A program made the translations under genes and the position numbers. From positions 62,001 through 126,000 of the forward strand of contig CALRGE010000002.1 of assembly GCA_943357175.1 (NCBI GenBank): a stretch of DNA of 64,000 nucleotides. Direction: 5' to 3'. This document shows, one piece after another, positions 24,669-32,852 of this stretch. This DNA comes from Candidatus Peribacteria bacterium (GTDB lineage Bacteria > Patescibacteriota > Gracilibacteria > UBA1369 > 2-02-FULL-48-14). The notes under the pieces were generated by a model, which searched no databases, was not told where the DNA came from, and worked only from the letters and a program-made list of their open reading frames with translations. Each line of letters opens with the position of its first letter. Within the stretch, counting starts at the first letter, position 1.

Positions 24669-25319
24669 ACTAAGCACTGAATCCATAAGTGGTTTTGCTT
24701 CCACAACCGCTTTTCCAAAAAACCACAGTCCGTAAACAATCAGCAAAACAGATCCGAATTTCATTAAATTTTGTAGCATACTTTCATGGAAAACTTTTTT
24801 TACAAAAATTGTCATAATCGCAACACTGAGCGAACTAATTAACCCACCAACAATCACATTCATTGCAAAAACAGGAGGTGTGACAATTCCTTTGTATTGA
24901 CCATAAAGACTTCCGGCAACCATTAGCCAGAAAACAATTGCCATCGGGTTCACAATATTCATTGCAAAACCTTTGAAAAAATCGGTCTCTAATAATTTAC
25001 TTCTATGTCTGTGCATATGGTGGAAAGAAACTTTACCAGGCTTGGCTCTTAAACTATTCATTCCCATATGAATCAACATATAAGAGGCAGCGGTCCACAT
25101 TAATAGCTTGATTACTGAATTATCAATGAAAGTTGCTGCACCATAAGTAGCCAAAAGGAGATATATAATATCCACAATTGTCGCGCCCAAAATCACCTGA
25201 ACTTGATACCAAAAACCCCTTTTTGCATTCAAACCTTCTTGAATTCCGAATATTGTGATCGGTCCAACCACGAAGCCCTGAGTGAAACCAAATGTGAACG
25301 CGCCAGGATTAAATATCAT
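24663..25319 (-). CDS. LysE/RhtB-family amino-acid exporter
   Basis: 218 aa with six hydrophobic segments. The first helix carries the family's GFVVGPITIFGIQEGLNAKRGFWYQVQVILGATIVD pattern, and the fourth the NIVNPMAIVFWLMV motif. A His-rich cytoplasmic loop (FHHMHRHRSK) lies near residues 100-108. LysE proteins expel lysine, arginine or other amino acids. Its 3' end overlaps lysA by 6 bp in convergent orientation, which makes lysine a reasonable guess for the substrate. Confidence 0.82.
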   Translation of the reverse strand: MIFNPGAFTFGFTQGFVVGPITIFGIQEGLNAKRGFWYQVQVILGATIVDIIYLLLATYGAATFIDNSVIKLLMWTAASYMLIHMGMNSLRAKPGKVSFHHMHRHRSKLLETDFFKGFAMNIVNPMAIVFWLMVAGSLYGQYKGIVTPPVFAMNVIVGGLISSLSVAIMTIFVKKVFHESMLQNLMKFGSVLLIVYGLWFFGKAVVEAKPLMDSVLSL

Positions 25320-25370
25320 TTTGTTTTTGTTTATCCCATAAGTATAGCATGATTCTACTTATTCTGCAAA

Positions 25371-25400
25371 TTCGCAAATTTGCCAAACTTGTAATATAAT
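25371..25400 (+). promoter_or_regulatory. thyA-folA promoter; predicts a leaderless mRNA
   Basis: TTCGCA (25371-25376), 18-bp spacer, perfect TATAAT (25395-25400), then 6 nt to the ATG at 25407. Confidence 0.65.
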
Positions 25401-25406
25401 CCGGTC

Positions 25407-26195
25407 ATGCAGCAATACTTATCACTTGTAGAAGAAGTTCTCGCCAATGGCGAGAAAAAAGAAGACCGAACCGGAACTGGCACGATTTCACTTTTTGGAA
25501 TGCAGAGAAAGTATGATCTTCGTGAAGGTTTCCCAATCCTCACAACAAAAAAAGTTAAATTCGATGGGGTTCTACGTGAACTTCTTTGGTTTTTACGAGG
25601 CTCAACAAACATAAACGACGACTTAGCTCAACATACTCCAATCTGGAATGCGTGGGCAAAACCGGATGGAGAACTCGGTCCTGTTTACGGCAAACAGTGG
25701 CGGAAATGGAATGCAGTGAACGGCCGCGAAATAGATCAAATTAGTGAAGTGATTCACCAAATCAAAACAAATCCAGATTCTCGCCGATTAATTGTGAATG
25801 CTTGGAATGTGGGGGAGATTGATCAAATGGCTTTGCCACCTTGTCACCTATTATTTCAGTTCTACGTTGTGAACGGCCGCCTCGATTGCCAGCTTTATCA
25901 GAGAAGTGCCGACATAGCTCTTGGCGTGCCTTTCAACATTGCAAGTTATGCAACTCTTATGATGATGATTGCTCAGGAATGCAATCTTGAAGCCGGAATT
26001 TTTACTCACACAATGGGTGATGCTCACATCTATCAAAATCACATTGAAGGTTTACAGGAACAACTGAAGCGAGCTCCAAAAAAACTACCAACTTTGAAAA
26101 TCGCAAAGAAGCCTTTCTGGGATCTAAAATACGAAGACTTCGAGCTACAAAATTATGAACACGATCCTTTTATCAAATTTCAAGTTGCTGTCTGA
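25407..26195 (+). CDS. thyA: Thymidylate synthase
   Basis: 262 aa, close in length to E. coli ThyA. It methylates dUMP using methylenetetrahydrofolate. Catalytic Cys146 lies in [14 protein letters not shown], the RTGTGT and RRLIVNAWN phosphate-binding arginines are present, and so are [18 protein letters not shown] and the HIYQNH segment. Its TGA stop shares one base with the ATG of folA (TGATG), so the pair forms a tightly coupled dTMP/folate-recycling operon. The TGA stop also shows that UGA is not recoded in this organism. Confidence 0.98.
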   Translation: MQQYLSLVEEVLANGEKKEDRTGTGTISLFGMQRKYDLREGFPILTTKKVKFDGVLRELLWFLRGSTNINDDLAQHTPIWNAWAKPDGELGPVYGKQWRKWNAVNGREIDQISEVIHQIKTNPDSRRLIVNAWNVGEIDQMALPPCHLLFQFYVVNGRLDCQLYQRSADIALGVPFNIASYATLMMMIAQECNLEAGIFTHTMGDAHIYQNHIEGLQEQLKRAPKKLPTLKIAKKPFWDLKYEDFELQNYEHDPFIKFQVAV

Positions 26196-26689
26196 TGAAT
26201 TTCTCAATAATTGTTGCCATCGACGAAAAGGGCGGAATAGGCAAAAACAACACTTTGCCATGGCATATCCCGGCTGATTTAAGGCATTTCAAAGAGTTAA
26301 CAACCGGCGGCACCGTCATAATGGGTAGAAACACATGGGAATCTATTCCAGATAAATTCAGACCTCTTCCGAATCGTCTCAATATTGTACTAACTGGGAA
26401 CTTGAATTACGTTGTTCCAGAAGGTGTGAAGCTTGCGAGCTCGCTCGACGGCGCACTTGCAGTCTCGGGAGGGAGCACATTCATAATTGGCGGAGCAAAA
26501 GTTTTTGAAGAGGCAATTCGACACGAAGACTGCAGCGACTTATTCATAACAAAAATAGAATCGACTTTTGATTGCGATACTTTCTTTCCTTTCCTTCCAT
26601 TAGATTTTCAAATAGTACACGAGGGTGAGACTCTTGAAGATAATGAAATTAAATTTAAATTTCTTAAATATTCTAAAGAGCTGCTTTAG
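26195..26689 (+). CDS. folA: Dihydrofolate reductase
   Basis: 164 aa. It reduces the dihydrofolate made by ThyA. It begins with the DHFR signature IIVAIDEKGGIGKNNTLPWHIPADLRHFKELT, followed by TVIMGRNTWESIP (NADPH site), LPNRLNIVLTGN, and FIIGGAKVFEEAI, the Gly-Gly loop before the final strands. Cotranslated with thyA through the TGATG overlap. Confidence 0.97.
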   Translation: MNFSIIVAIDEKGGIGKNNTLPWHIPADLRHFKELTTGGTVIMGRNTWESIPDKFRPLPNRLNIVLTGNLNYVVPEGVKLASSLDGALAVSGGSTFIIGGAKVFEEAIRHEDCSDLFITKIESTFDCDTFFPFLPLDFQIVHEGETLEDNEIKFKFLKYSKELL

Positions 26690-26752
26690 AACGGAGTAAA
26701 ACTCTGTCATTTAGCTGCAAATTATGATAGAATTAAGAGATTAATTTTTATT

Positions 26753-28066
26753 ATGCGTGAGGGTCCAGAAAATTTAGGTAGCAATCCTCAAAAATTAAAA
26801 AATAATTTACCCGATTCGAAATTATTAATTGAGGAAGATGTAAAAGCTGAAATTAAAAGCCTGAATGAAGATTTAGTAAGACCGAAGAAAAAGACTTTTA
26901 AAGAGGTTCAGAGCTCAATTCTCAAGAAATCTATTGAGTTTAATGATCCTGAAAATAAATTAAGTAAAGATGAGAAAAAACAAAAGTTTAGAGAACAATA
27001 TATAGAGCAAATTAAAGAAGCTAGAGCTGATCGTCGAAATCAACTAATTACAGAATACATTTTTAAAGGTGAAGATCCTAAAAATATTGATCAAAAAAGG
27101 GTATTGGAAAAACTGAAAGCAATCAATACACTTCTGGAGCTGTATAAAATAGAAAATCCTGTTGATATTTTAAACAGAGATAAAAAGGAGATTCTCGCAT
27201 TTGCAAAAGACTTAGAAAAAATTGTAAATATCCCACATGCAGAATTAATTAAGGAGTGGATTGAAATAAGCAAAGAAAATATTGAATTAAAGAAACAAGA
27301 AAAATTAATTCAAGATGAGAAAATTGCAAATGAAATATATGATTCAATTAATAGAGGTGAAGAGGTCGATTATTCAAAATTATATGAACAGAATGCAGAT
27401 CTTTTGACAGATGAAACAAAAGCCACAGAAGAACTTACAAAAAAAGAAACTGAAGTTACAAAACCGGAATTTAGTTATATTGAAACACTTCAACCTGAAG
27501 CTAAACTAAAAATTGAATCTATTTTATCGAAATCTACGATAAGCCCGGAGACATTTGAAGAGGTTATGACACTTGTTGGAGGGAATGTTGAACCGGATAA
27601 AATTTCAGTAAGCGGAGGAAATATATCTTTCCCAGTTATAAGTCCTCAAGGTTTAAGTATTCCGGCGACGATCGTTAAAGATGAAATTGTTTTACGTGAT
27701 CGTTCTGGAGACGTTAGAATAAAAACAGGCAATAAAGATGCATATAAATTAGAGATCGAAATTTTTGAGGTGAAAAACGAATTAAGTAGAATGGAAAATG
27801 AACATGGATTTCAAATCCCAAAAGATCTAAGAAGATTTTTTCTCAGTAGAGATTTGGCAAAATTAGTTAATTTTATTTCTGGATATCGTGCCAGAATTGC
27901 TGGAAATTCAGATAATGATAAGCAATTTGAAGTAAGAAAAATTTACGAATATGTATTGCGATTGCCACATGATCAGCAATGGAAATTAGATAAAGATATC
28001 GAGAAGGCTAAAGATGATACAGAAATAAAAGATATCGCGATTAAACTACAAAAAGTGATTCAATAA
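26753..28066 (+). CDS. Large charged, mostly helical cytoplasmic protein, unknown
   Basis: 437 aa, very Lys/Glu-rich, with no signal peptide or membrane segment. Residues 1-230 read as long amphipathic helices (coiled coil likely). A short beta-rich segment around 265-320 (SVSGGNISFPVIS, VLRDRSGDVRIKTG) breaks the pattern, and the last 100 residues are helical again. I recognise no family. A TATGAT box about 25 bp upstream may be its promoter. The 3' end overlaps the convergent 106-aa gene by 26 bp. Confidence 0.6.
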   Translation: MREGPENLGSNPQKLKNNLPDSKLLIEEDVKAEIKSLNEDLVRPKKKTFKEVQSSILKKSIEFNDPENKLSKDEKKQKFREQYIEQIKEARADRRNQLITEYIFKGEDPKNIDQKRVLEKLKAINTLLELYKIENPVDILNRDKKEILAFAKDLEKIVNIPHAELIKEWIEISKENIELKKQEKLIQDEKIANEIYDSINRGEEVDYSKLYEQNADLLTDETKATEELTKKETEVTKPEFSYIETLQPEAKLKIESILSKSTISPETFEEVMTLVGGNVEPDKISVSGGNISFPVISPQGLSIPATIVKDEIVLRDRSGDVRIKTGNKDAYKLEIEIFEVKNELSRMENEHGFQIPKDLRRFFLSRDLAKLVNFISGYRARIAGNSDNDKQFEVRKIYEYVLRLPHDQQWKLDKDIEKAKDDTEIKDIAIKLQKVIQ

Positions 28067-28361
28067 CTCTCTCCAATTCATCAATATCATTCTCAGGTAA
28101 CATTGGGAAAGGTTTATTTATTTTAGATCCAGATCGTGCAGCTAAATTGATTGAAACGTGATTGAAATTATTTATGGTTCTTATGACTTGTAAAAGTGCA
28201 TCATCCCTAATCGATACCACATTCCCCGGCAAAGATTTCCGGATTTCTATTTGCTCTTTATAAATAGGAATTGAAGCCTTTAAATCCAGAAGTAAACCAA
28301 GCATTCCTTCTTCGTATACTTTTTCAATTGGGCTTAAAACTTTTGCAGGTGTTTCAATCAT
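28041..28361 (-). CDS. Small protein at the end of the xth-alr operon, unknown
   Basis: 106 aa, soluble, helical, ending ELERVIESLFVV. It starts 3 bp after the alr stop on the same strand, so it is very probably expressed with xth and alr. No known domain. It has a moderately conserved-looking middle (IRTINNFNHVSINLAARSG) that could be an interaction surface. It is possibly a protein specific to this lineage. Confidence 0.6.
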   Translation of the reverse strand: MIETPAKVLSPIEKVYEEGMLGLLLDLKASIPIYKEQIEIRKSLPGNVVSIRDDALLQVIRTINNFNHVSINLAARSGSKINKPFPMLPENDIDELERVIESLFVV

Positions 28362-28364
28362 TAT

Positions 28365-29468
28365 TTAAACTAAAACCCTCCTCAAATGCGGTGGGATATT
28401 AACAAGAATTTCATAGTGAGCTGTGTCGCAAATTTTTGCAATATTTGCAATTGAATTCAAATCTTCAGGAACATTACTAATGGCTGTCACAACATCGCCA
28501 ACATTTACTTCTAAATTCGTCACATTACATGAAGAGATATTCATGCTCACTCTACCTACTAGTGGAGCATTTGCTCCACCAATTAAAAAAACTCCTTTGC
28601 TTGATAGTTTCCGATTTATACCTTCAAAGTAGCCAAGAGGTACAGTTGCAATTTGACTTTTTTTCTCAGCGACAAAAGTACCATTGTAGCCAACTGATTC
28701 TCCAACTTCAATTTCACGAATTTCGCTGATAATAGATTTCATTTGCAATGCCGGCTGAAGCTCAGTTTCAAGATTCCCTGGGCTAATCCCATAAAGCGCA
28801 ATTCCACTTCTTCCAACATTCGCATTAATTTCACCTGCAAAACCAAACCCGCCCGAATTCGCACAGTGGTAATATTTAACAGGGAAGTCCTTTTGAAACC
28901 GTGCAGCAATTTTATTCCATCTTTCAATCTGCAATTTAGTCAGCTGCGAGTCCGGCTTTTCCGACTCAGCAAAATGTGACATTACACCTTCAACTTGCAA
29001 ATTCCCCAGTAAAGGAAATACTTTATCGATATCGCTGTGTAAAATTCCCTGCCTATGCATCCCGGTATCAAATTTTAAGTGGACCGAACCACGTTTTAAA
29101 CTCCGCAGTTGTTCAAGAGAAAAAACCACAAAAGATATATTTTTCAACCTGTTTTTCTCAATTGTTTCTGCGGGAGTGTGACCCATTATTAAAATAGGAA
29201 TTTTAATTCCAGCGCTTCTAATTTGCTCTGCTTCAGGATATGAATCAACACAGAAAAATGGAATATTTTCATTTTTCAAAATCTCAGCAATCAAAATTAA
29301 ATCATGTCCGTAGGCATTACTTTTGAGCACAGGTGCAATTCCCCAATTTGGAGCAAGAGATTGCAAGGTCATAAAATTTTCCAAAACCGCAGCCCGACTC
29401 ACCTCAACAGTAATAACAGGTTTGTGAACTCGTAAACTTCGACGCAATTTGCGAATATAATTCAGCAT
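28365..29468 (-). CDS. alr: Alanine racemase
   Basis: 367 aa. It makes D-alanine for peptidoglycan. The PLP lysine is Lys49 in PVLKSNAYGHDL. GMHRQGI, HCANSGG, VGRSGIALYG and VGYNGTF are all in place, and the C-terminal beta domain carries VPLGYFEGI with the catalytic tyrosine region and GRVSMN. It directly abuts xth (the xth stop is adjacent to the alr start) and is followed by the small 106-aa gene. The window thus holds both a D-Ala source and an M15-type D-Ala peptidase-like domain (43153-46113). Confidence 0.96.
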   Translation of the reverse strand: MLNYIRKLRRSLRVHKPVITVEVSRAAVLENFMTLQSLAPNWGIAPVLKSNAYGHDLILIAEILKNENIPFFCVDSYPEAEQIRSAGIKIPILIMGHTPAETIEKNRLKNISFVVFSLEQLRSLKRGSVHLKFDTGMHRQGILHSDIDKVFPLLGNLQVEGVMSHFAESEKPDSQLTKLQIERWNKIAARFQKDFPVKYYHCANSGGFGFAGEINANVGRSGIALYGISPGNLETELQPALQMKSIISEIREIEVGESVGYNGTFVAEKKSQIATVPLGYFEGINRKLSSKGVFLIGGANAPLVGRVSMNISSCNVTNLEVNVGDVVTAISNVPEDLNSIANIAKICDTAHYEILVNIPPHLRRVLV

Positions 29469-30233
29469 TTATTTTAATTTGAGAACAATAGGTGCATGAT
29501 CTGAACCCTCAACCTCCTGCAAAATATATGAATCATCAACTCGATTCAAAAACTCCTTATTTACGAAAAAATAATCAATTCTCCAGCCAATATTACGCGG
29601 GCGAGCGTAAGTCCTCATGCTCCACCAAGTATATGCATCTGTAAGTTCAGGATAGAAAGTACGGAAAGTATCAACATAACCGTAGCTTACGAATTTATCT
29701 AACCAAGCACGCTCGATAGGTAAGAATCCTGAAATCCCTTCATTCTCTTTCGGTCTAGCCAAGTCAATTTCCTTATGTGCTGTATTGTAATCACCGCAAA
29801 TTATCAGGTTTTTTCCTTCTTTTCGTAAGCGCTCGGCAATATCTAAAAGTTGATCATAAAAATCTAATTTATATTTAACACGATGATCTCCCATTCCACC
29901 ATTCGGGAAATAAATATTCATCAACACAAAATCTTCAAATTCGGTCAAAATAAATCGCCCTTCATGATCAAATTCCTGAACGCCCATTGAAAGCTCGGTT
30001 CGAATCGGCTTTTTTTTACTAAAAATCGCAACACCGCTGTAACCCGGCCTTTCTGCACTATTCCAAACTGAATAATACCCAGAAGGATTCAAAACTTCCT
30101 CAGATAATTGCGCCGGTTTTGCTTTGCTCTCTTGAATGCAGAAAATATCAGGATTTTCGCGTTCCAAAAACTCTAACATACCTTTCTTAACAGCAGCTCT
30201 CACCCCGTTTACATTCCAACAAACTATTTTCAT
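29469..30233 (-). CDS. xth: Exodeoxyribonuclease III / AP endonuclease
   Basis: 254 aa, Mg2+-dependent, of the EEP fold. Key parts visible are WNVNGVRA (metal Asn), DIFCIQESKA (metal Glu), the YFPNGG strand, ICGDYNTAHKEIDLARP (catalytic Asp/Asn), TWWSMR, WRIDYFFVN, and the terminal SDHAPIV with the catalytic His. It cuts at abasic sites in base-excision repair. It is the first gene of an xth-alr-106 aa operon. Confidence 0.96.
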   Translation of the reverse strand: MKIVCWNVNGVRAAVKKGMLEFLERENPDIFCIQESKAKPAQLSEEVLNPSGYYSVWNSAERPGYSGVAIFSKKKPIRTELSMGVQEFDHEGRFILTEFEDFVLMNIYFPNGGMGDHRVKYKLDFYDQLLDIAERLRKEGKNLIICGDYNTAHKEIDLARPKENEGISGFLPIERAWLDKFVSYGYVDTFRTFYPELTDAYTWWSMRTYARPRNIGWRIDYFFVNKEFLNRVDDSYILQEVEGSDHAPIVLKLK

Positions 30234-30270
30234 AGACTGATTTCAAAATCTGCTTTATTCTAATTAAGTC

Positions 30271-30960
30271 ATGGTCAAAATGAAATACAATTGGTTGCCT
30301 GATTTTGTTTATGCGGGGATAGACGGCTCCGTTACAACTTTTGCTGTGGTTGCCGGAGTTGTGGGTGCGAACCTATCCACATCAACTATTTTGATTTTAG
30401 GGTTTGCCAATTTATTTGCGGACGGTTTTTCAATGGCTACAGGTAAATATTTGAGTGATAAGGCTGAACTCGAAAGAATGCAGTATTTACGTTCAATTGA
30501 AGAACGTTCAATAATAGAAAAGCCTAAAGAAGAAAAAAAAGAAATCGAAGTCATTTTGAAAAGTTTCGGCTTTCGTGGGGAAGATCTATCACGAGCGAAA
30601 AAAGTTATTTTCAAAAATCCTGAAGCTTGGGTGAATCTGATGATGAATCATGAATTAAATATAATTGAAGATAATGTGGAGCCTAAAAAAGGAGCACTCA
30701 TTACAATTTTAGCGTTTATAACAATAGGGTTAATACCACTTTTGGGATACGTTTTTCAGAGATTCTTGCCTATAAATGAAGATTATCTGTTCACAGGCAC
30801 CTGCTTCTCAACCTTATTGGCATTATTTTTTGTTGGAACTGTAAAATCTCGCTTTAGCAAAAAATCTTGGGTGGTTGGCGGCATTGAAACCTCAGCAGTT
30901 GGGGGCCTTGCAGCCTCAATAGCCTTCTTTATAGGTTATCTGCTACAAAAACTCGCCTAA
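30271..30960 (+). CDS. VIT1/CCC1-family metal transporter
   Basis: 229 aa with five membrane segments. The first helices carry the family pattern FVYAGIDGSVTTFAVVAGVVGANLS and ILILGFANLFADGFSMATGKYLSDKAE. A Glu-rich cytosolic helical stretch at residues 70-125 contains EEKKEIEVIL and HELNIIED and probably binds metal. In plants and yeast such proteins move Fe2+/Mn2+ into vacuoles; in bacteria they export or store. The start at 30271 is favoured because TCTAAT (30259-30264) ends 6 nt before it, another leaderless-type arrangement. Confidence 0.88.
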   Translation: MVKMKYNWLPDFVYAGIDGSVTTFAVVAGVVGANLSTSTILILGFANLFADGFSMATGKYLSDKAELERMQYLRSIEERSIIEKPKEEKKEIEVILKSFGFRGEDLSRAKKVIFKNPEAWVNLMMNHELNIIEDNVEPKKGALITILAFITIGLIPLLGYVFQRFLPINEDYLFTGTCFSTLLALFFVGTVKSRFSKKSWVVGGIETSAVGGLAASIAFFIGYLLQKLA

Positions 30961-30962
30961 TA

Positions 30963-31136
30963 TTAACTTCCTTTCTTCACAAGCTTAGCCTTGTGTTTTG
31001 TTCTTATTCGAAGTTTTGGGCTGTATTTCATTCTTGTAAGATCCTTGATCTTCTCTTTCATAATTCTGAAAGCGCCATTTATAGCACCTGTTTCCTCGCA
31101 TATCCATACTGCCGCAACTGTTTTTCCTTTAGCCAT
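30963..31136 (-). CDS. rpmG: 50S ribosomal protein L33
   Basis: A 57-aa frame beginning MAKGKTVAAV. It ends in the L33-type stretch KYSPKLRIRTKHKAKLVKKGS, which corresponds to the KKYDPVVRxHVxxKE region of bacterial L33; the MAKGK start is also typical. The middle is unusual: a single Cys in WICEETGAINGAFRIM and no zinc-binding CxxC pairs, so this is a zinc-free form. It has a clear promoter (31158-31186, minus strand). It sits head-on with the CCC1 gene with only 2 bp between them. Confidence 0.8.
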   Translation of the reverse strand: MAKGKTVAAVWICEETGAINGAFRIMKEKIKDLTRMKYSPKLRIRTKHKAKLVKKGS

Positions 31137-31157
31137 AAAATTTATTAGAGCAGGCGG

Positions 31158-31186
31158 AGTATATAATCATATTTTTCTGAAGGCAA
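31158..31186 (-). promoter_or_regulatory. rpmG promoter
   Basis: Minus strand: TTGCCT (31186-31181), 17-bp spacer, TATACT (31163-31158), with 21 nt to the ATG at 31136. Confidence 0.65.
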
Positions 31187-31193
31187 GTCGATT

Positions 31194-32348
31194 TTATCTA
31201 TTCTTCGCTTCATCTGTATATACTGCCTCATCTGTTTCATTTGGTTTGTCATCGTTATTCATTCCCATTTTTTGTTGAAATGCAAGAGACTGCTCCTTTC
31301 CGGCAGGTGTATTCAAGAAAACCCCAATTTTTTTTGGATCAAATGATTCACTCGCATCGACAACGATAACATTAACTCCATTGTAAGCCAAAGCCTCCGA
31401 GAATCTCAATGGATTTTTCCCTAACATGTCGTTTTCATGTCCAGCACCAAGAGTGAGGAAGCTCACAGTTTCTCCGGTTTCTTTTATCGAGTCACTAATG
31501 TTTTGAGCCAAAAGAATATTCATTACGTTTGCGCGATATTTTAAAGAGCTATTTGGCCTACCAGAGGTTTTTAAAGATTCCATCAACAAGTCCATATCCT
31601 CTATCCCTATCGTATTTAATTTACCGCCTAGCGCTTCTTGCACTGTGAATGATGCCATTTCCTTTGCGGATGGATCTGATGCCCTAATTTTGCTTAATAT
31701 CTCGGGTGTAACACTGAAGTCAATAGGTAAACCCTCTGTATAAAGAGTATGACCAATGTCTGCTTGTACAGACCCAATAATGCCTTTAGAAATTTCTGCC
31801 TGAGATTCTTTAACTCCATATGCATTCATCATCTCATCTGTCATTCCTGGATTTGAATGTATTTGCATGAAATAAACAACTATTGGTGCAGACGGGTTGC
31901 CAGTTGTAACTACATATTCAGGCTGTACACCGACAGCCTCGAGTTTTGCGACTGTTTCTTTTACCACACTATCCTTAGGGTTTTCTTTGTGTACACCAGC
32001 GGCCTCGATTTCCCCCTTAATCAGTACATAATCAGCAATAAAGAATGAATCAAGATTCATATCTTGTTCCAAGATGCAGTCTTCATCTAAATCATTCCAC
32101 ATCAAACGTAGAGTTTTTAATTCATAGTCATTTGGATATTTCTTTTCAAGATTAGTTAATTGATCATTTATATAGCTTAGAATCTCCTTGCTACTTTCTT
32201 TGTCTTCATTCTCATCCTTACTATTTAGATATAGTAAATTGCGCTTCATTTCTTTCTTATCAATAGAGAGTAATTCTTCTTTGGAATAGATGTCATCCTC
32301 TATTATAGAAGGCACTGGGCTGATGTGAGGCTGTTCTTGGTCACTCAT
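31194..32348 (-). CDS. Unknown protein with features of the TraB/Tiki/ChaN superfamily
   Basis: 384 aa, soluble. After an acidic helical first 90 residues, a strand-plus-His motif appears: PIVVYFMQIHSNPG near 155-168. It is followed by a helix with Gln and then HTLYTEGLP, and toward the C-terminus by VSFLTLGAGHENDMLG with a helix ending LAYNGVNVIVV. This order (first His motif, acidic strand end, GAGH followed by the L...G..V helix-strand) recalls the metal-binding TraB/GumN/Tiki and EreA/ChaN proteins. The match is by eye and partial. It shares a 4-bp ATGA overlap with the small gene before it. Confidence 0.55.
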   Translation of the reverse strand: MSDQEQPHISPVPSIIEDDIYSKEELLSIDKKEMKRNLLYLNSKDENEDKESSKEILSYINDQLTNLEKKYPNDYELKTLRLMWNDLDEDCILEQDMNLDSFFIADYVLIKGEIEAAGVHKENPKDSVVKETVAKLEAVGVQPEYVVTTGNPSAPIVVYFMQIHSNPGMTDEMMNAYGVKESQAEISKGIIGSVQADIGHTLYTEGLPIDFSVTPEILSKIRASDPSAKEMASFTVQEALGGKLNTIGIEDMDLLMESLKTSGRPNSSLKYRANVMNILLAQNISDSIKETGETVSFLTLGAGHENDMLGKNPLRFSEALAYNGVNVIVVDASESFDPKKIGVFLNTPAGKEQSLAFQQKMGMNNDDKPNETDEAVYTDEAKNR

Positions 32349-32512
32349 AAGTCAGAAAGTAATTTTTTTGTTTGTTCGAAAACATCGACTTCTTCTTTTA
32401 ATTCTTTGCTGCGGTGCATCAAGTTCTTTGACTTTGAGGATTTTTCCCTACTGACGACCAGTAGTTTCTTCATAATCTTTTGACCTAAAATGAAAAGTTT
32501 AGTTTTACCCAT
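32345..32512 (-). CDS. Small basic protein preceding the TraB-like gene
   Basis: 55 aa from the ATG at 32512 (MGKTKLFILGQKIMKK), basic N-terminal half and a charged helix at the end. A longer frame exists upstream, but a strong promoter (TATAAT at 32519-32524, minus strand) ends 6 nt before this ATG, so 32512 is the start and the mRNA should be leaderless. It overlaps the next gene by 4 bp, which argues that it is real. Function unknown. Confidence 0.6.
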   Translation of the reverse strand: MGKTKLFILGQKIMKKLLVVSREKSSKSKNLMHRSKELKEEVDVFEQTKKLLSDL

Positions 32513-32518
32513 CCGACC

Positions 32519-32547
32519 ATTATACCTGAAATACTTGTTAACTTCAA
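32519..32547 (-). promoter_or_regulatory. Promoter of the small gene / TraB-like operon; leaderless
   Basis: Minus strand: TTGAAG (32547-32542), 17-bp spacer, perfect TATAAT (32524-32519), then exactly 6 nt to the ATG. Confidence 0.7.
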
Positions 32548-32601
32548 TTGACAACATCTTTAACTTGCGAATGGCTTGAAATTAAGTAAACTAGCAAACG
32601 T

Positions 32602-32676
32602 GCCGCGGTAGCTCAGTGGTAGAGCAGAGGATTGAAAATCCTCGTGTCGGTGGTTCAATTCCGCCTCGCGGCACCA
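32602..32676 (+). tRNA. tRNA-Phe (GAA)
   Basis: Acceptor GCCGCGG with TCGCGGC, D-arm GCTC/GAGC, anticodon stem GAGGA/TCCTC around TTGAAAA (anticodon GAA), T-loop TTCAATT, encoded CCA at the end. The trailer carries GCGAC ... GTCGC arms similar to the palindrome after tRNA-Gly. Confidence 0.97.
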
Positions 32677-32852
32677 AAGCGACCTGTGCCCTGTGGGTAC
32701 TTTAGTCGCCTGTTTGGTTTATAATTCGATGAAGTGTGCATTCGTAGATTCACACTTTATTTTAGAATATGCCGAACTGCACACAGACTTGCTAAAAGGG
32801 GGGGCTGTGGTATGATTACAAGAATTCCGCGTTTTGCTTAACAAAAATAAAT

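Noticed and set aside
25407-26195. Recoded UGA as in Gracilibacteria or Absconditabacteria
   Set aside because: thyA, the NYN gene and others end at UGA with full-length, well-conserved proteins.
30991-31278. 95-aa hydrophobic plus-strand frame
   Set aside because: It is antisense to rpmG and to the end of the TraB-like gene, both of which have better support (promoter, L33 similarity, overlap with coupled gene).
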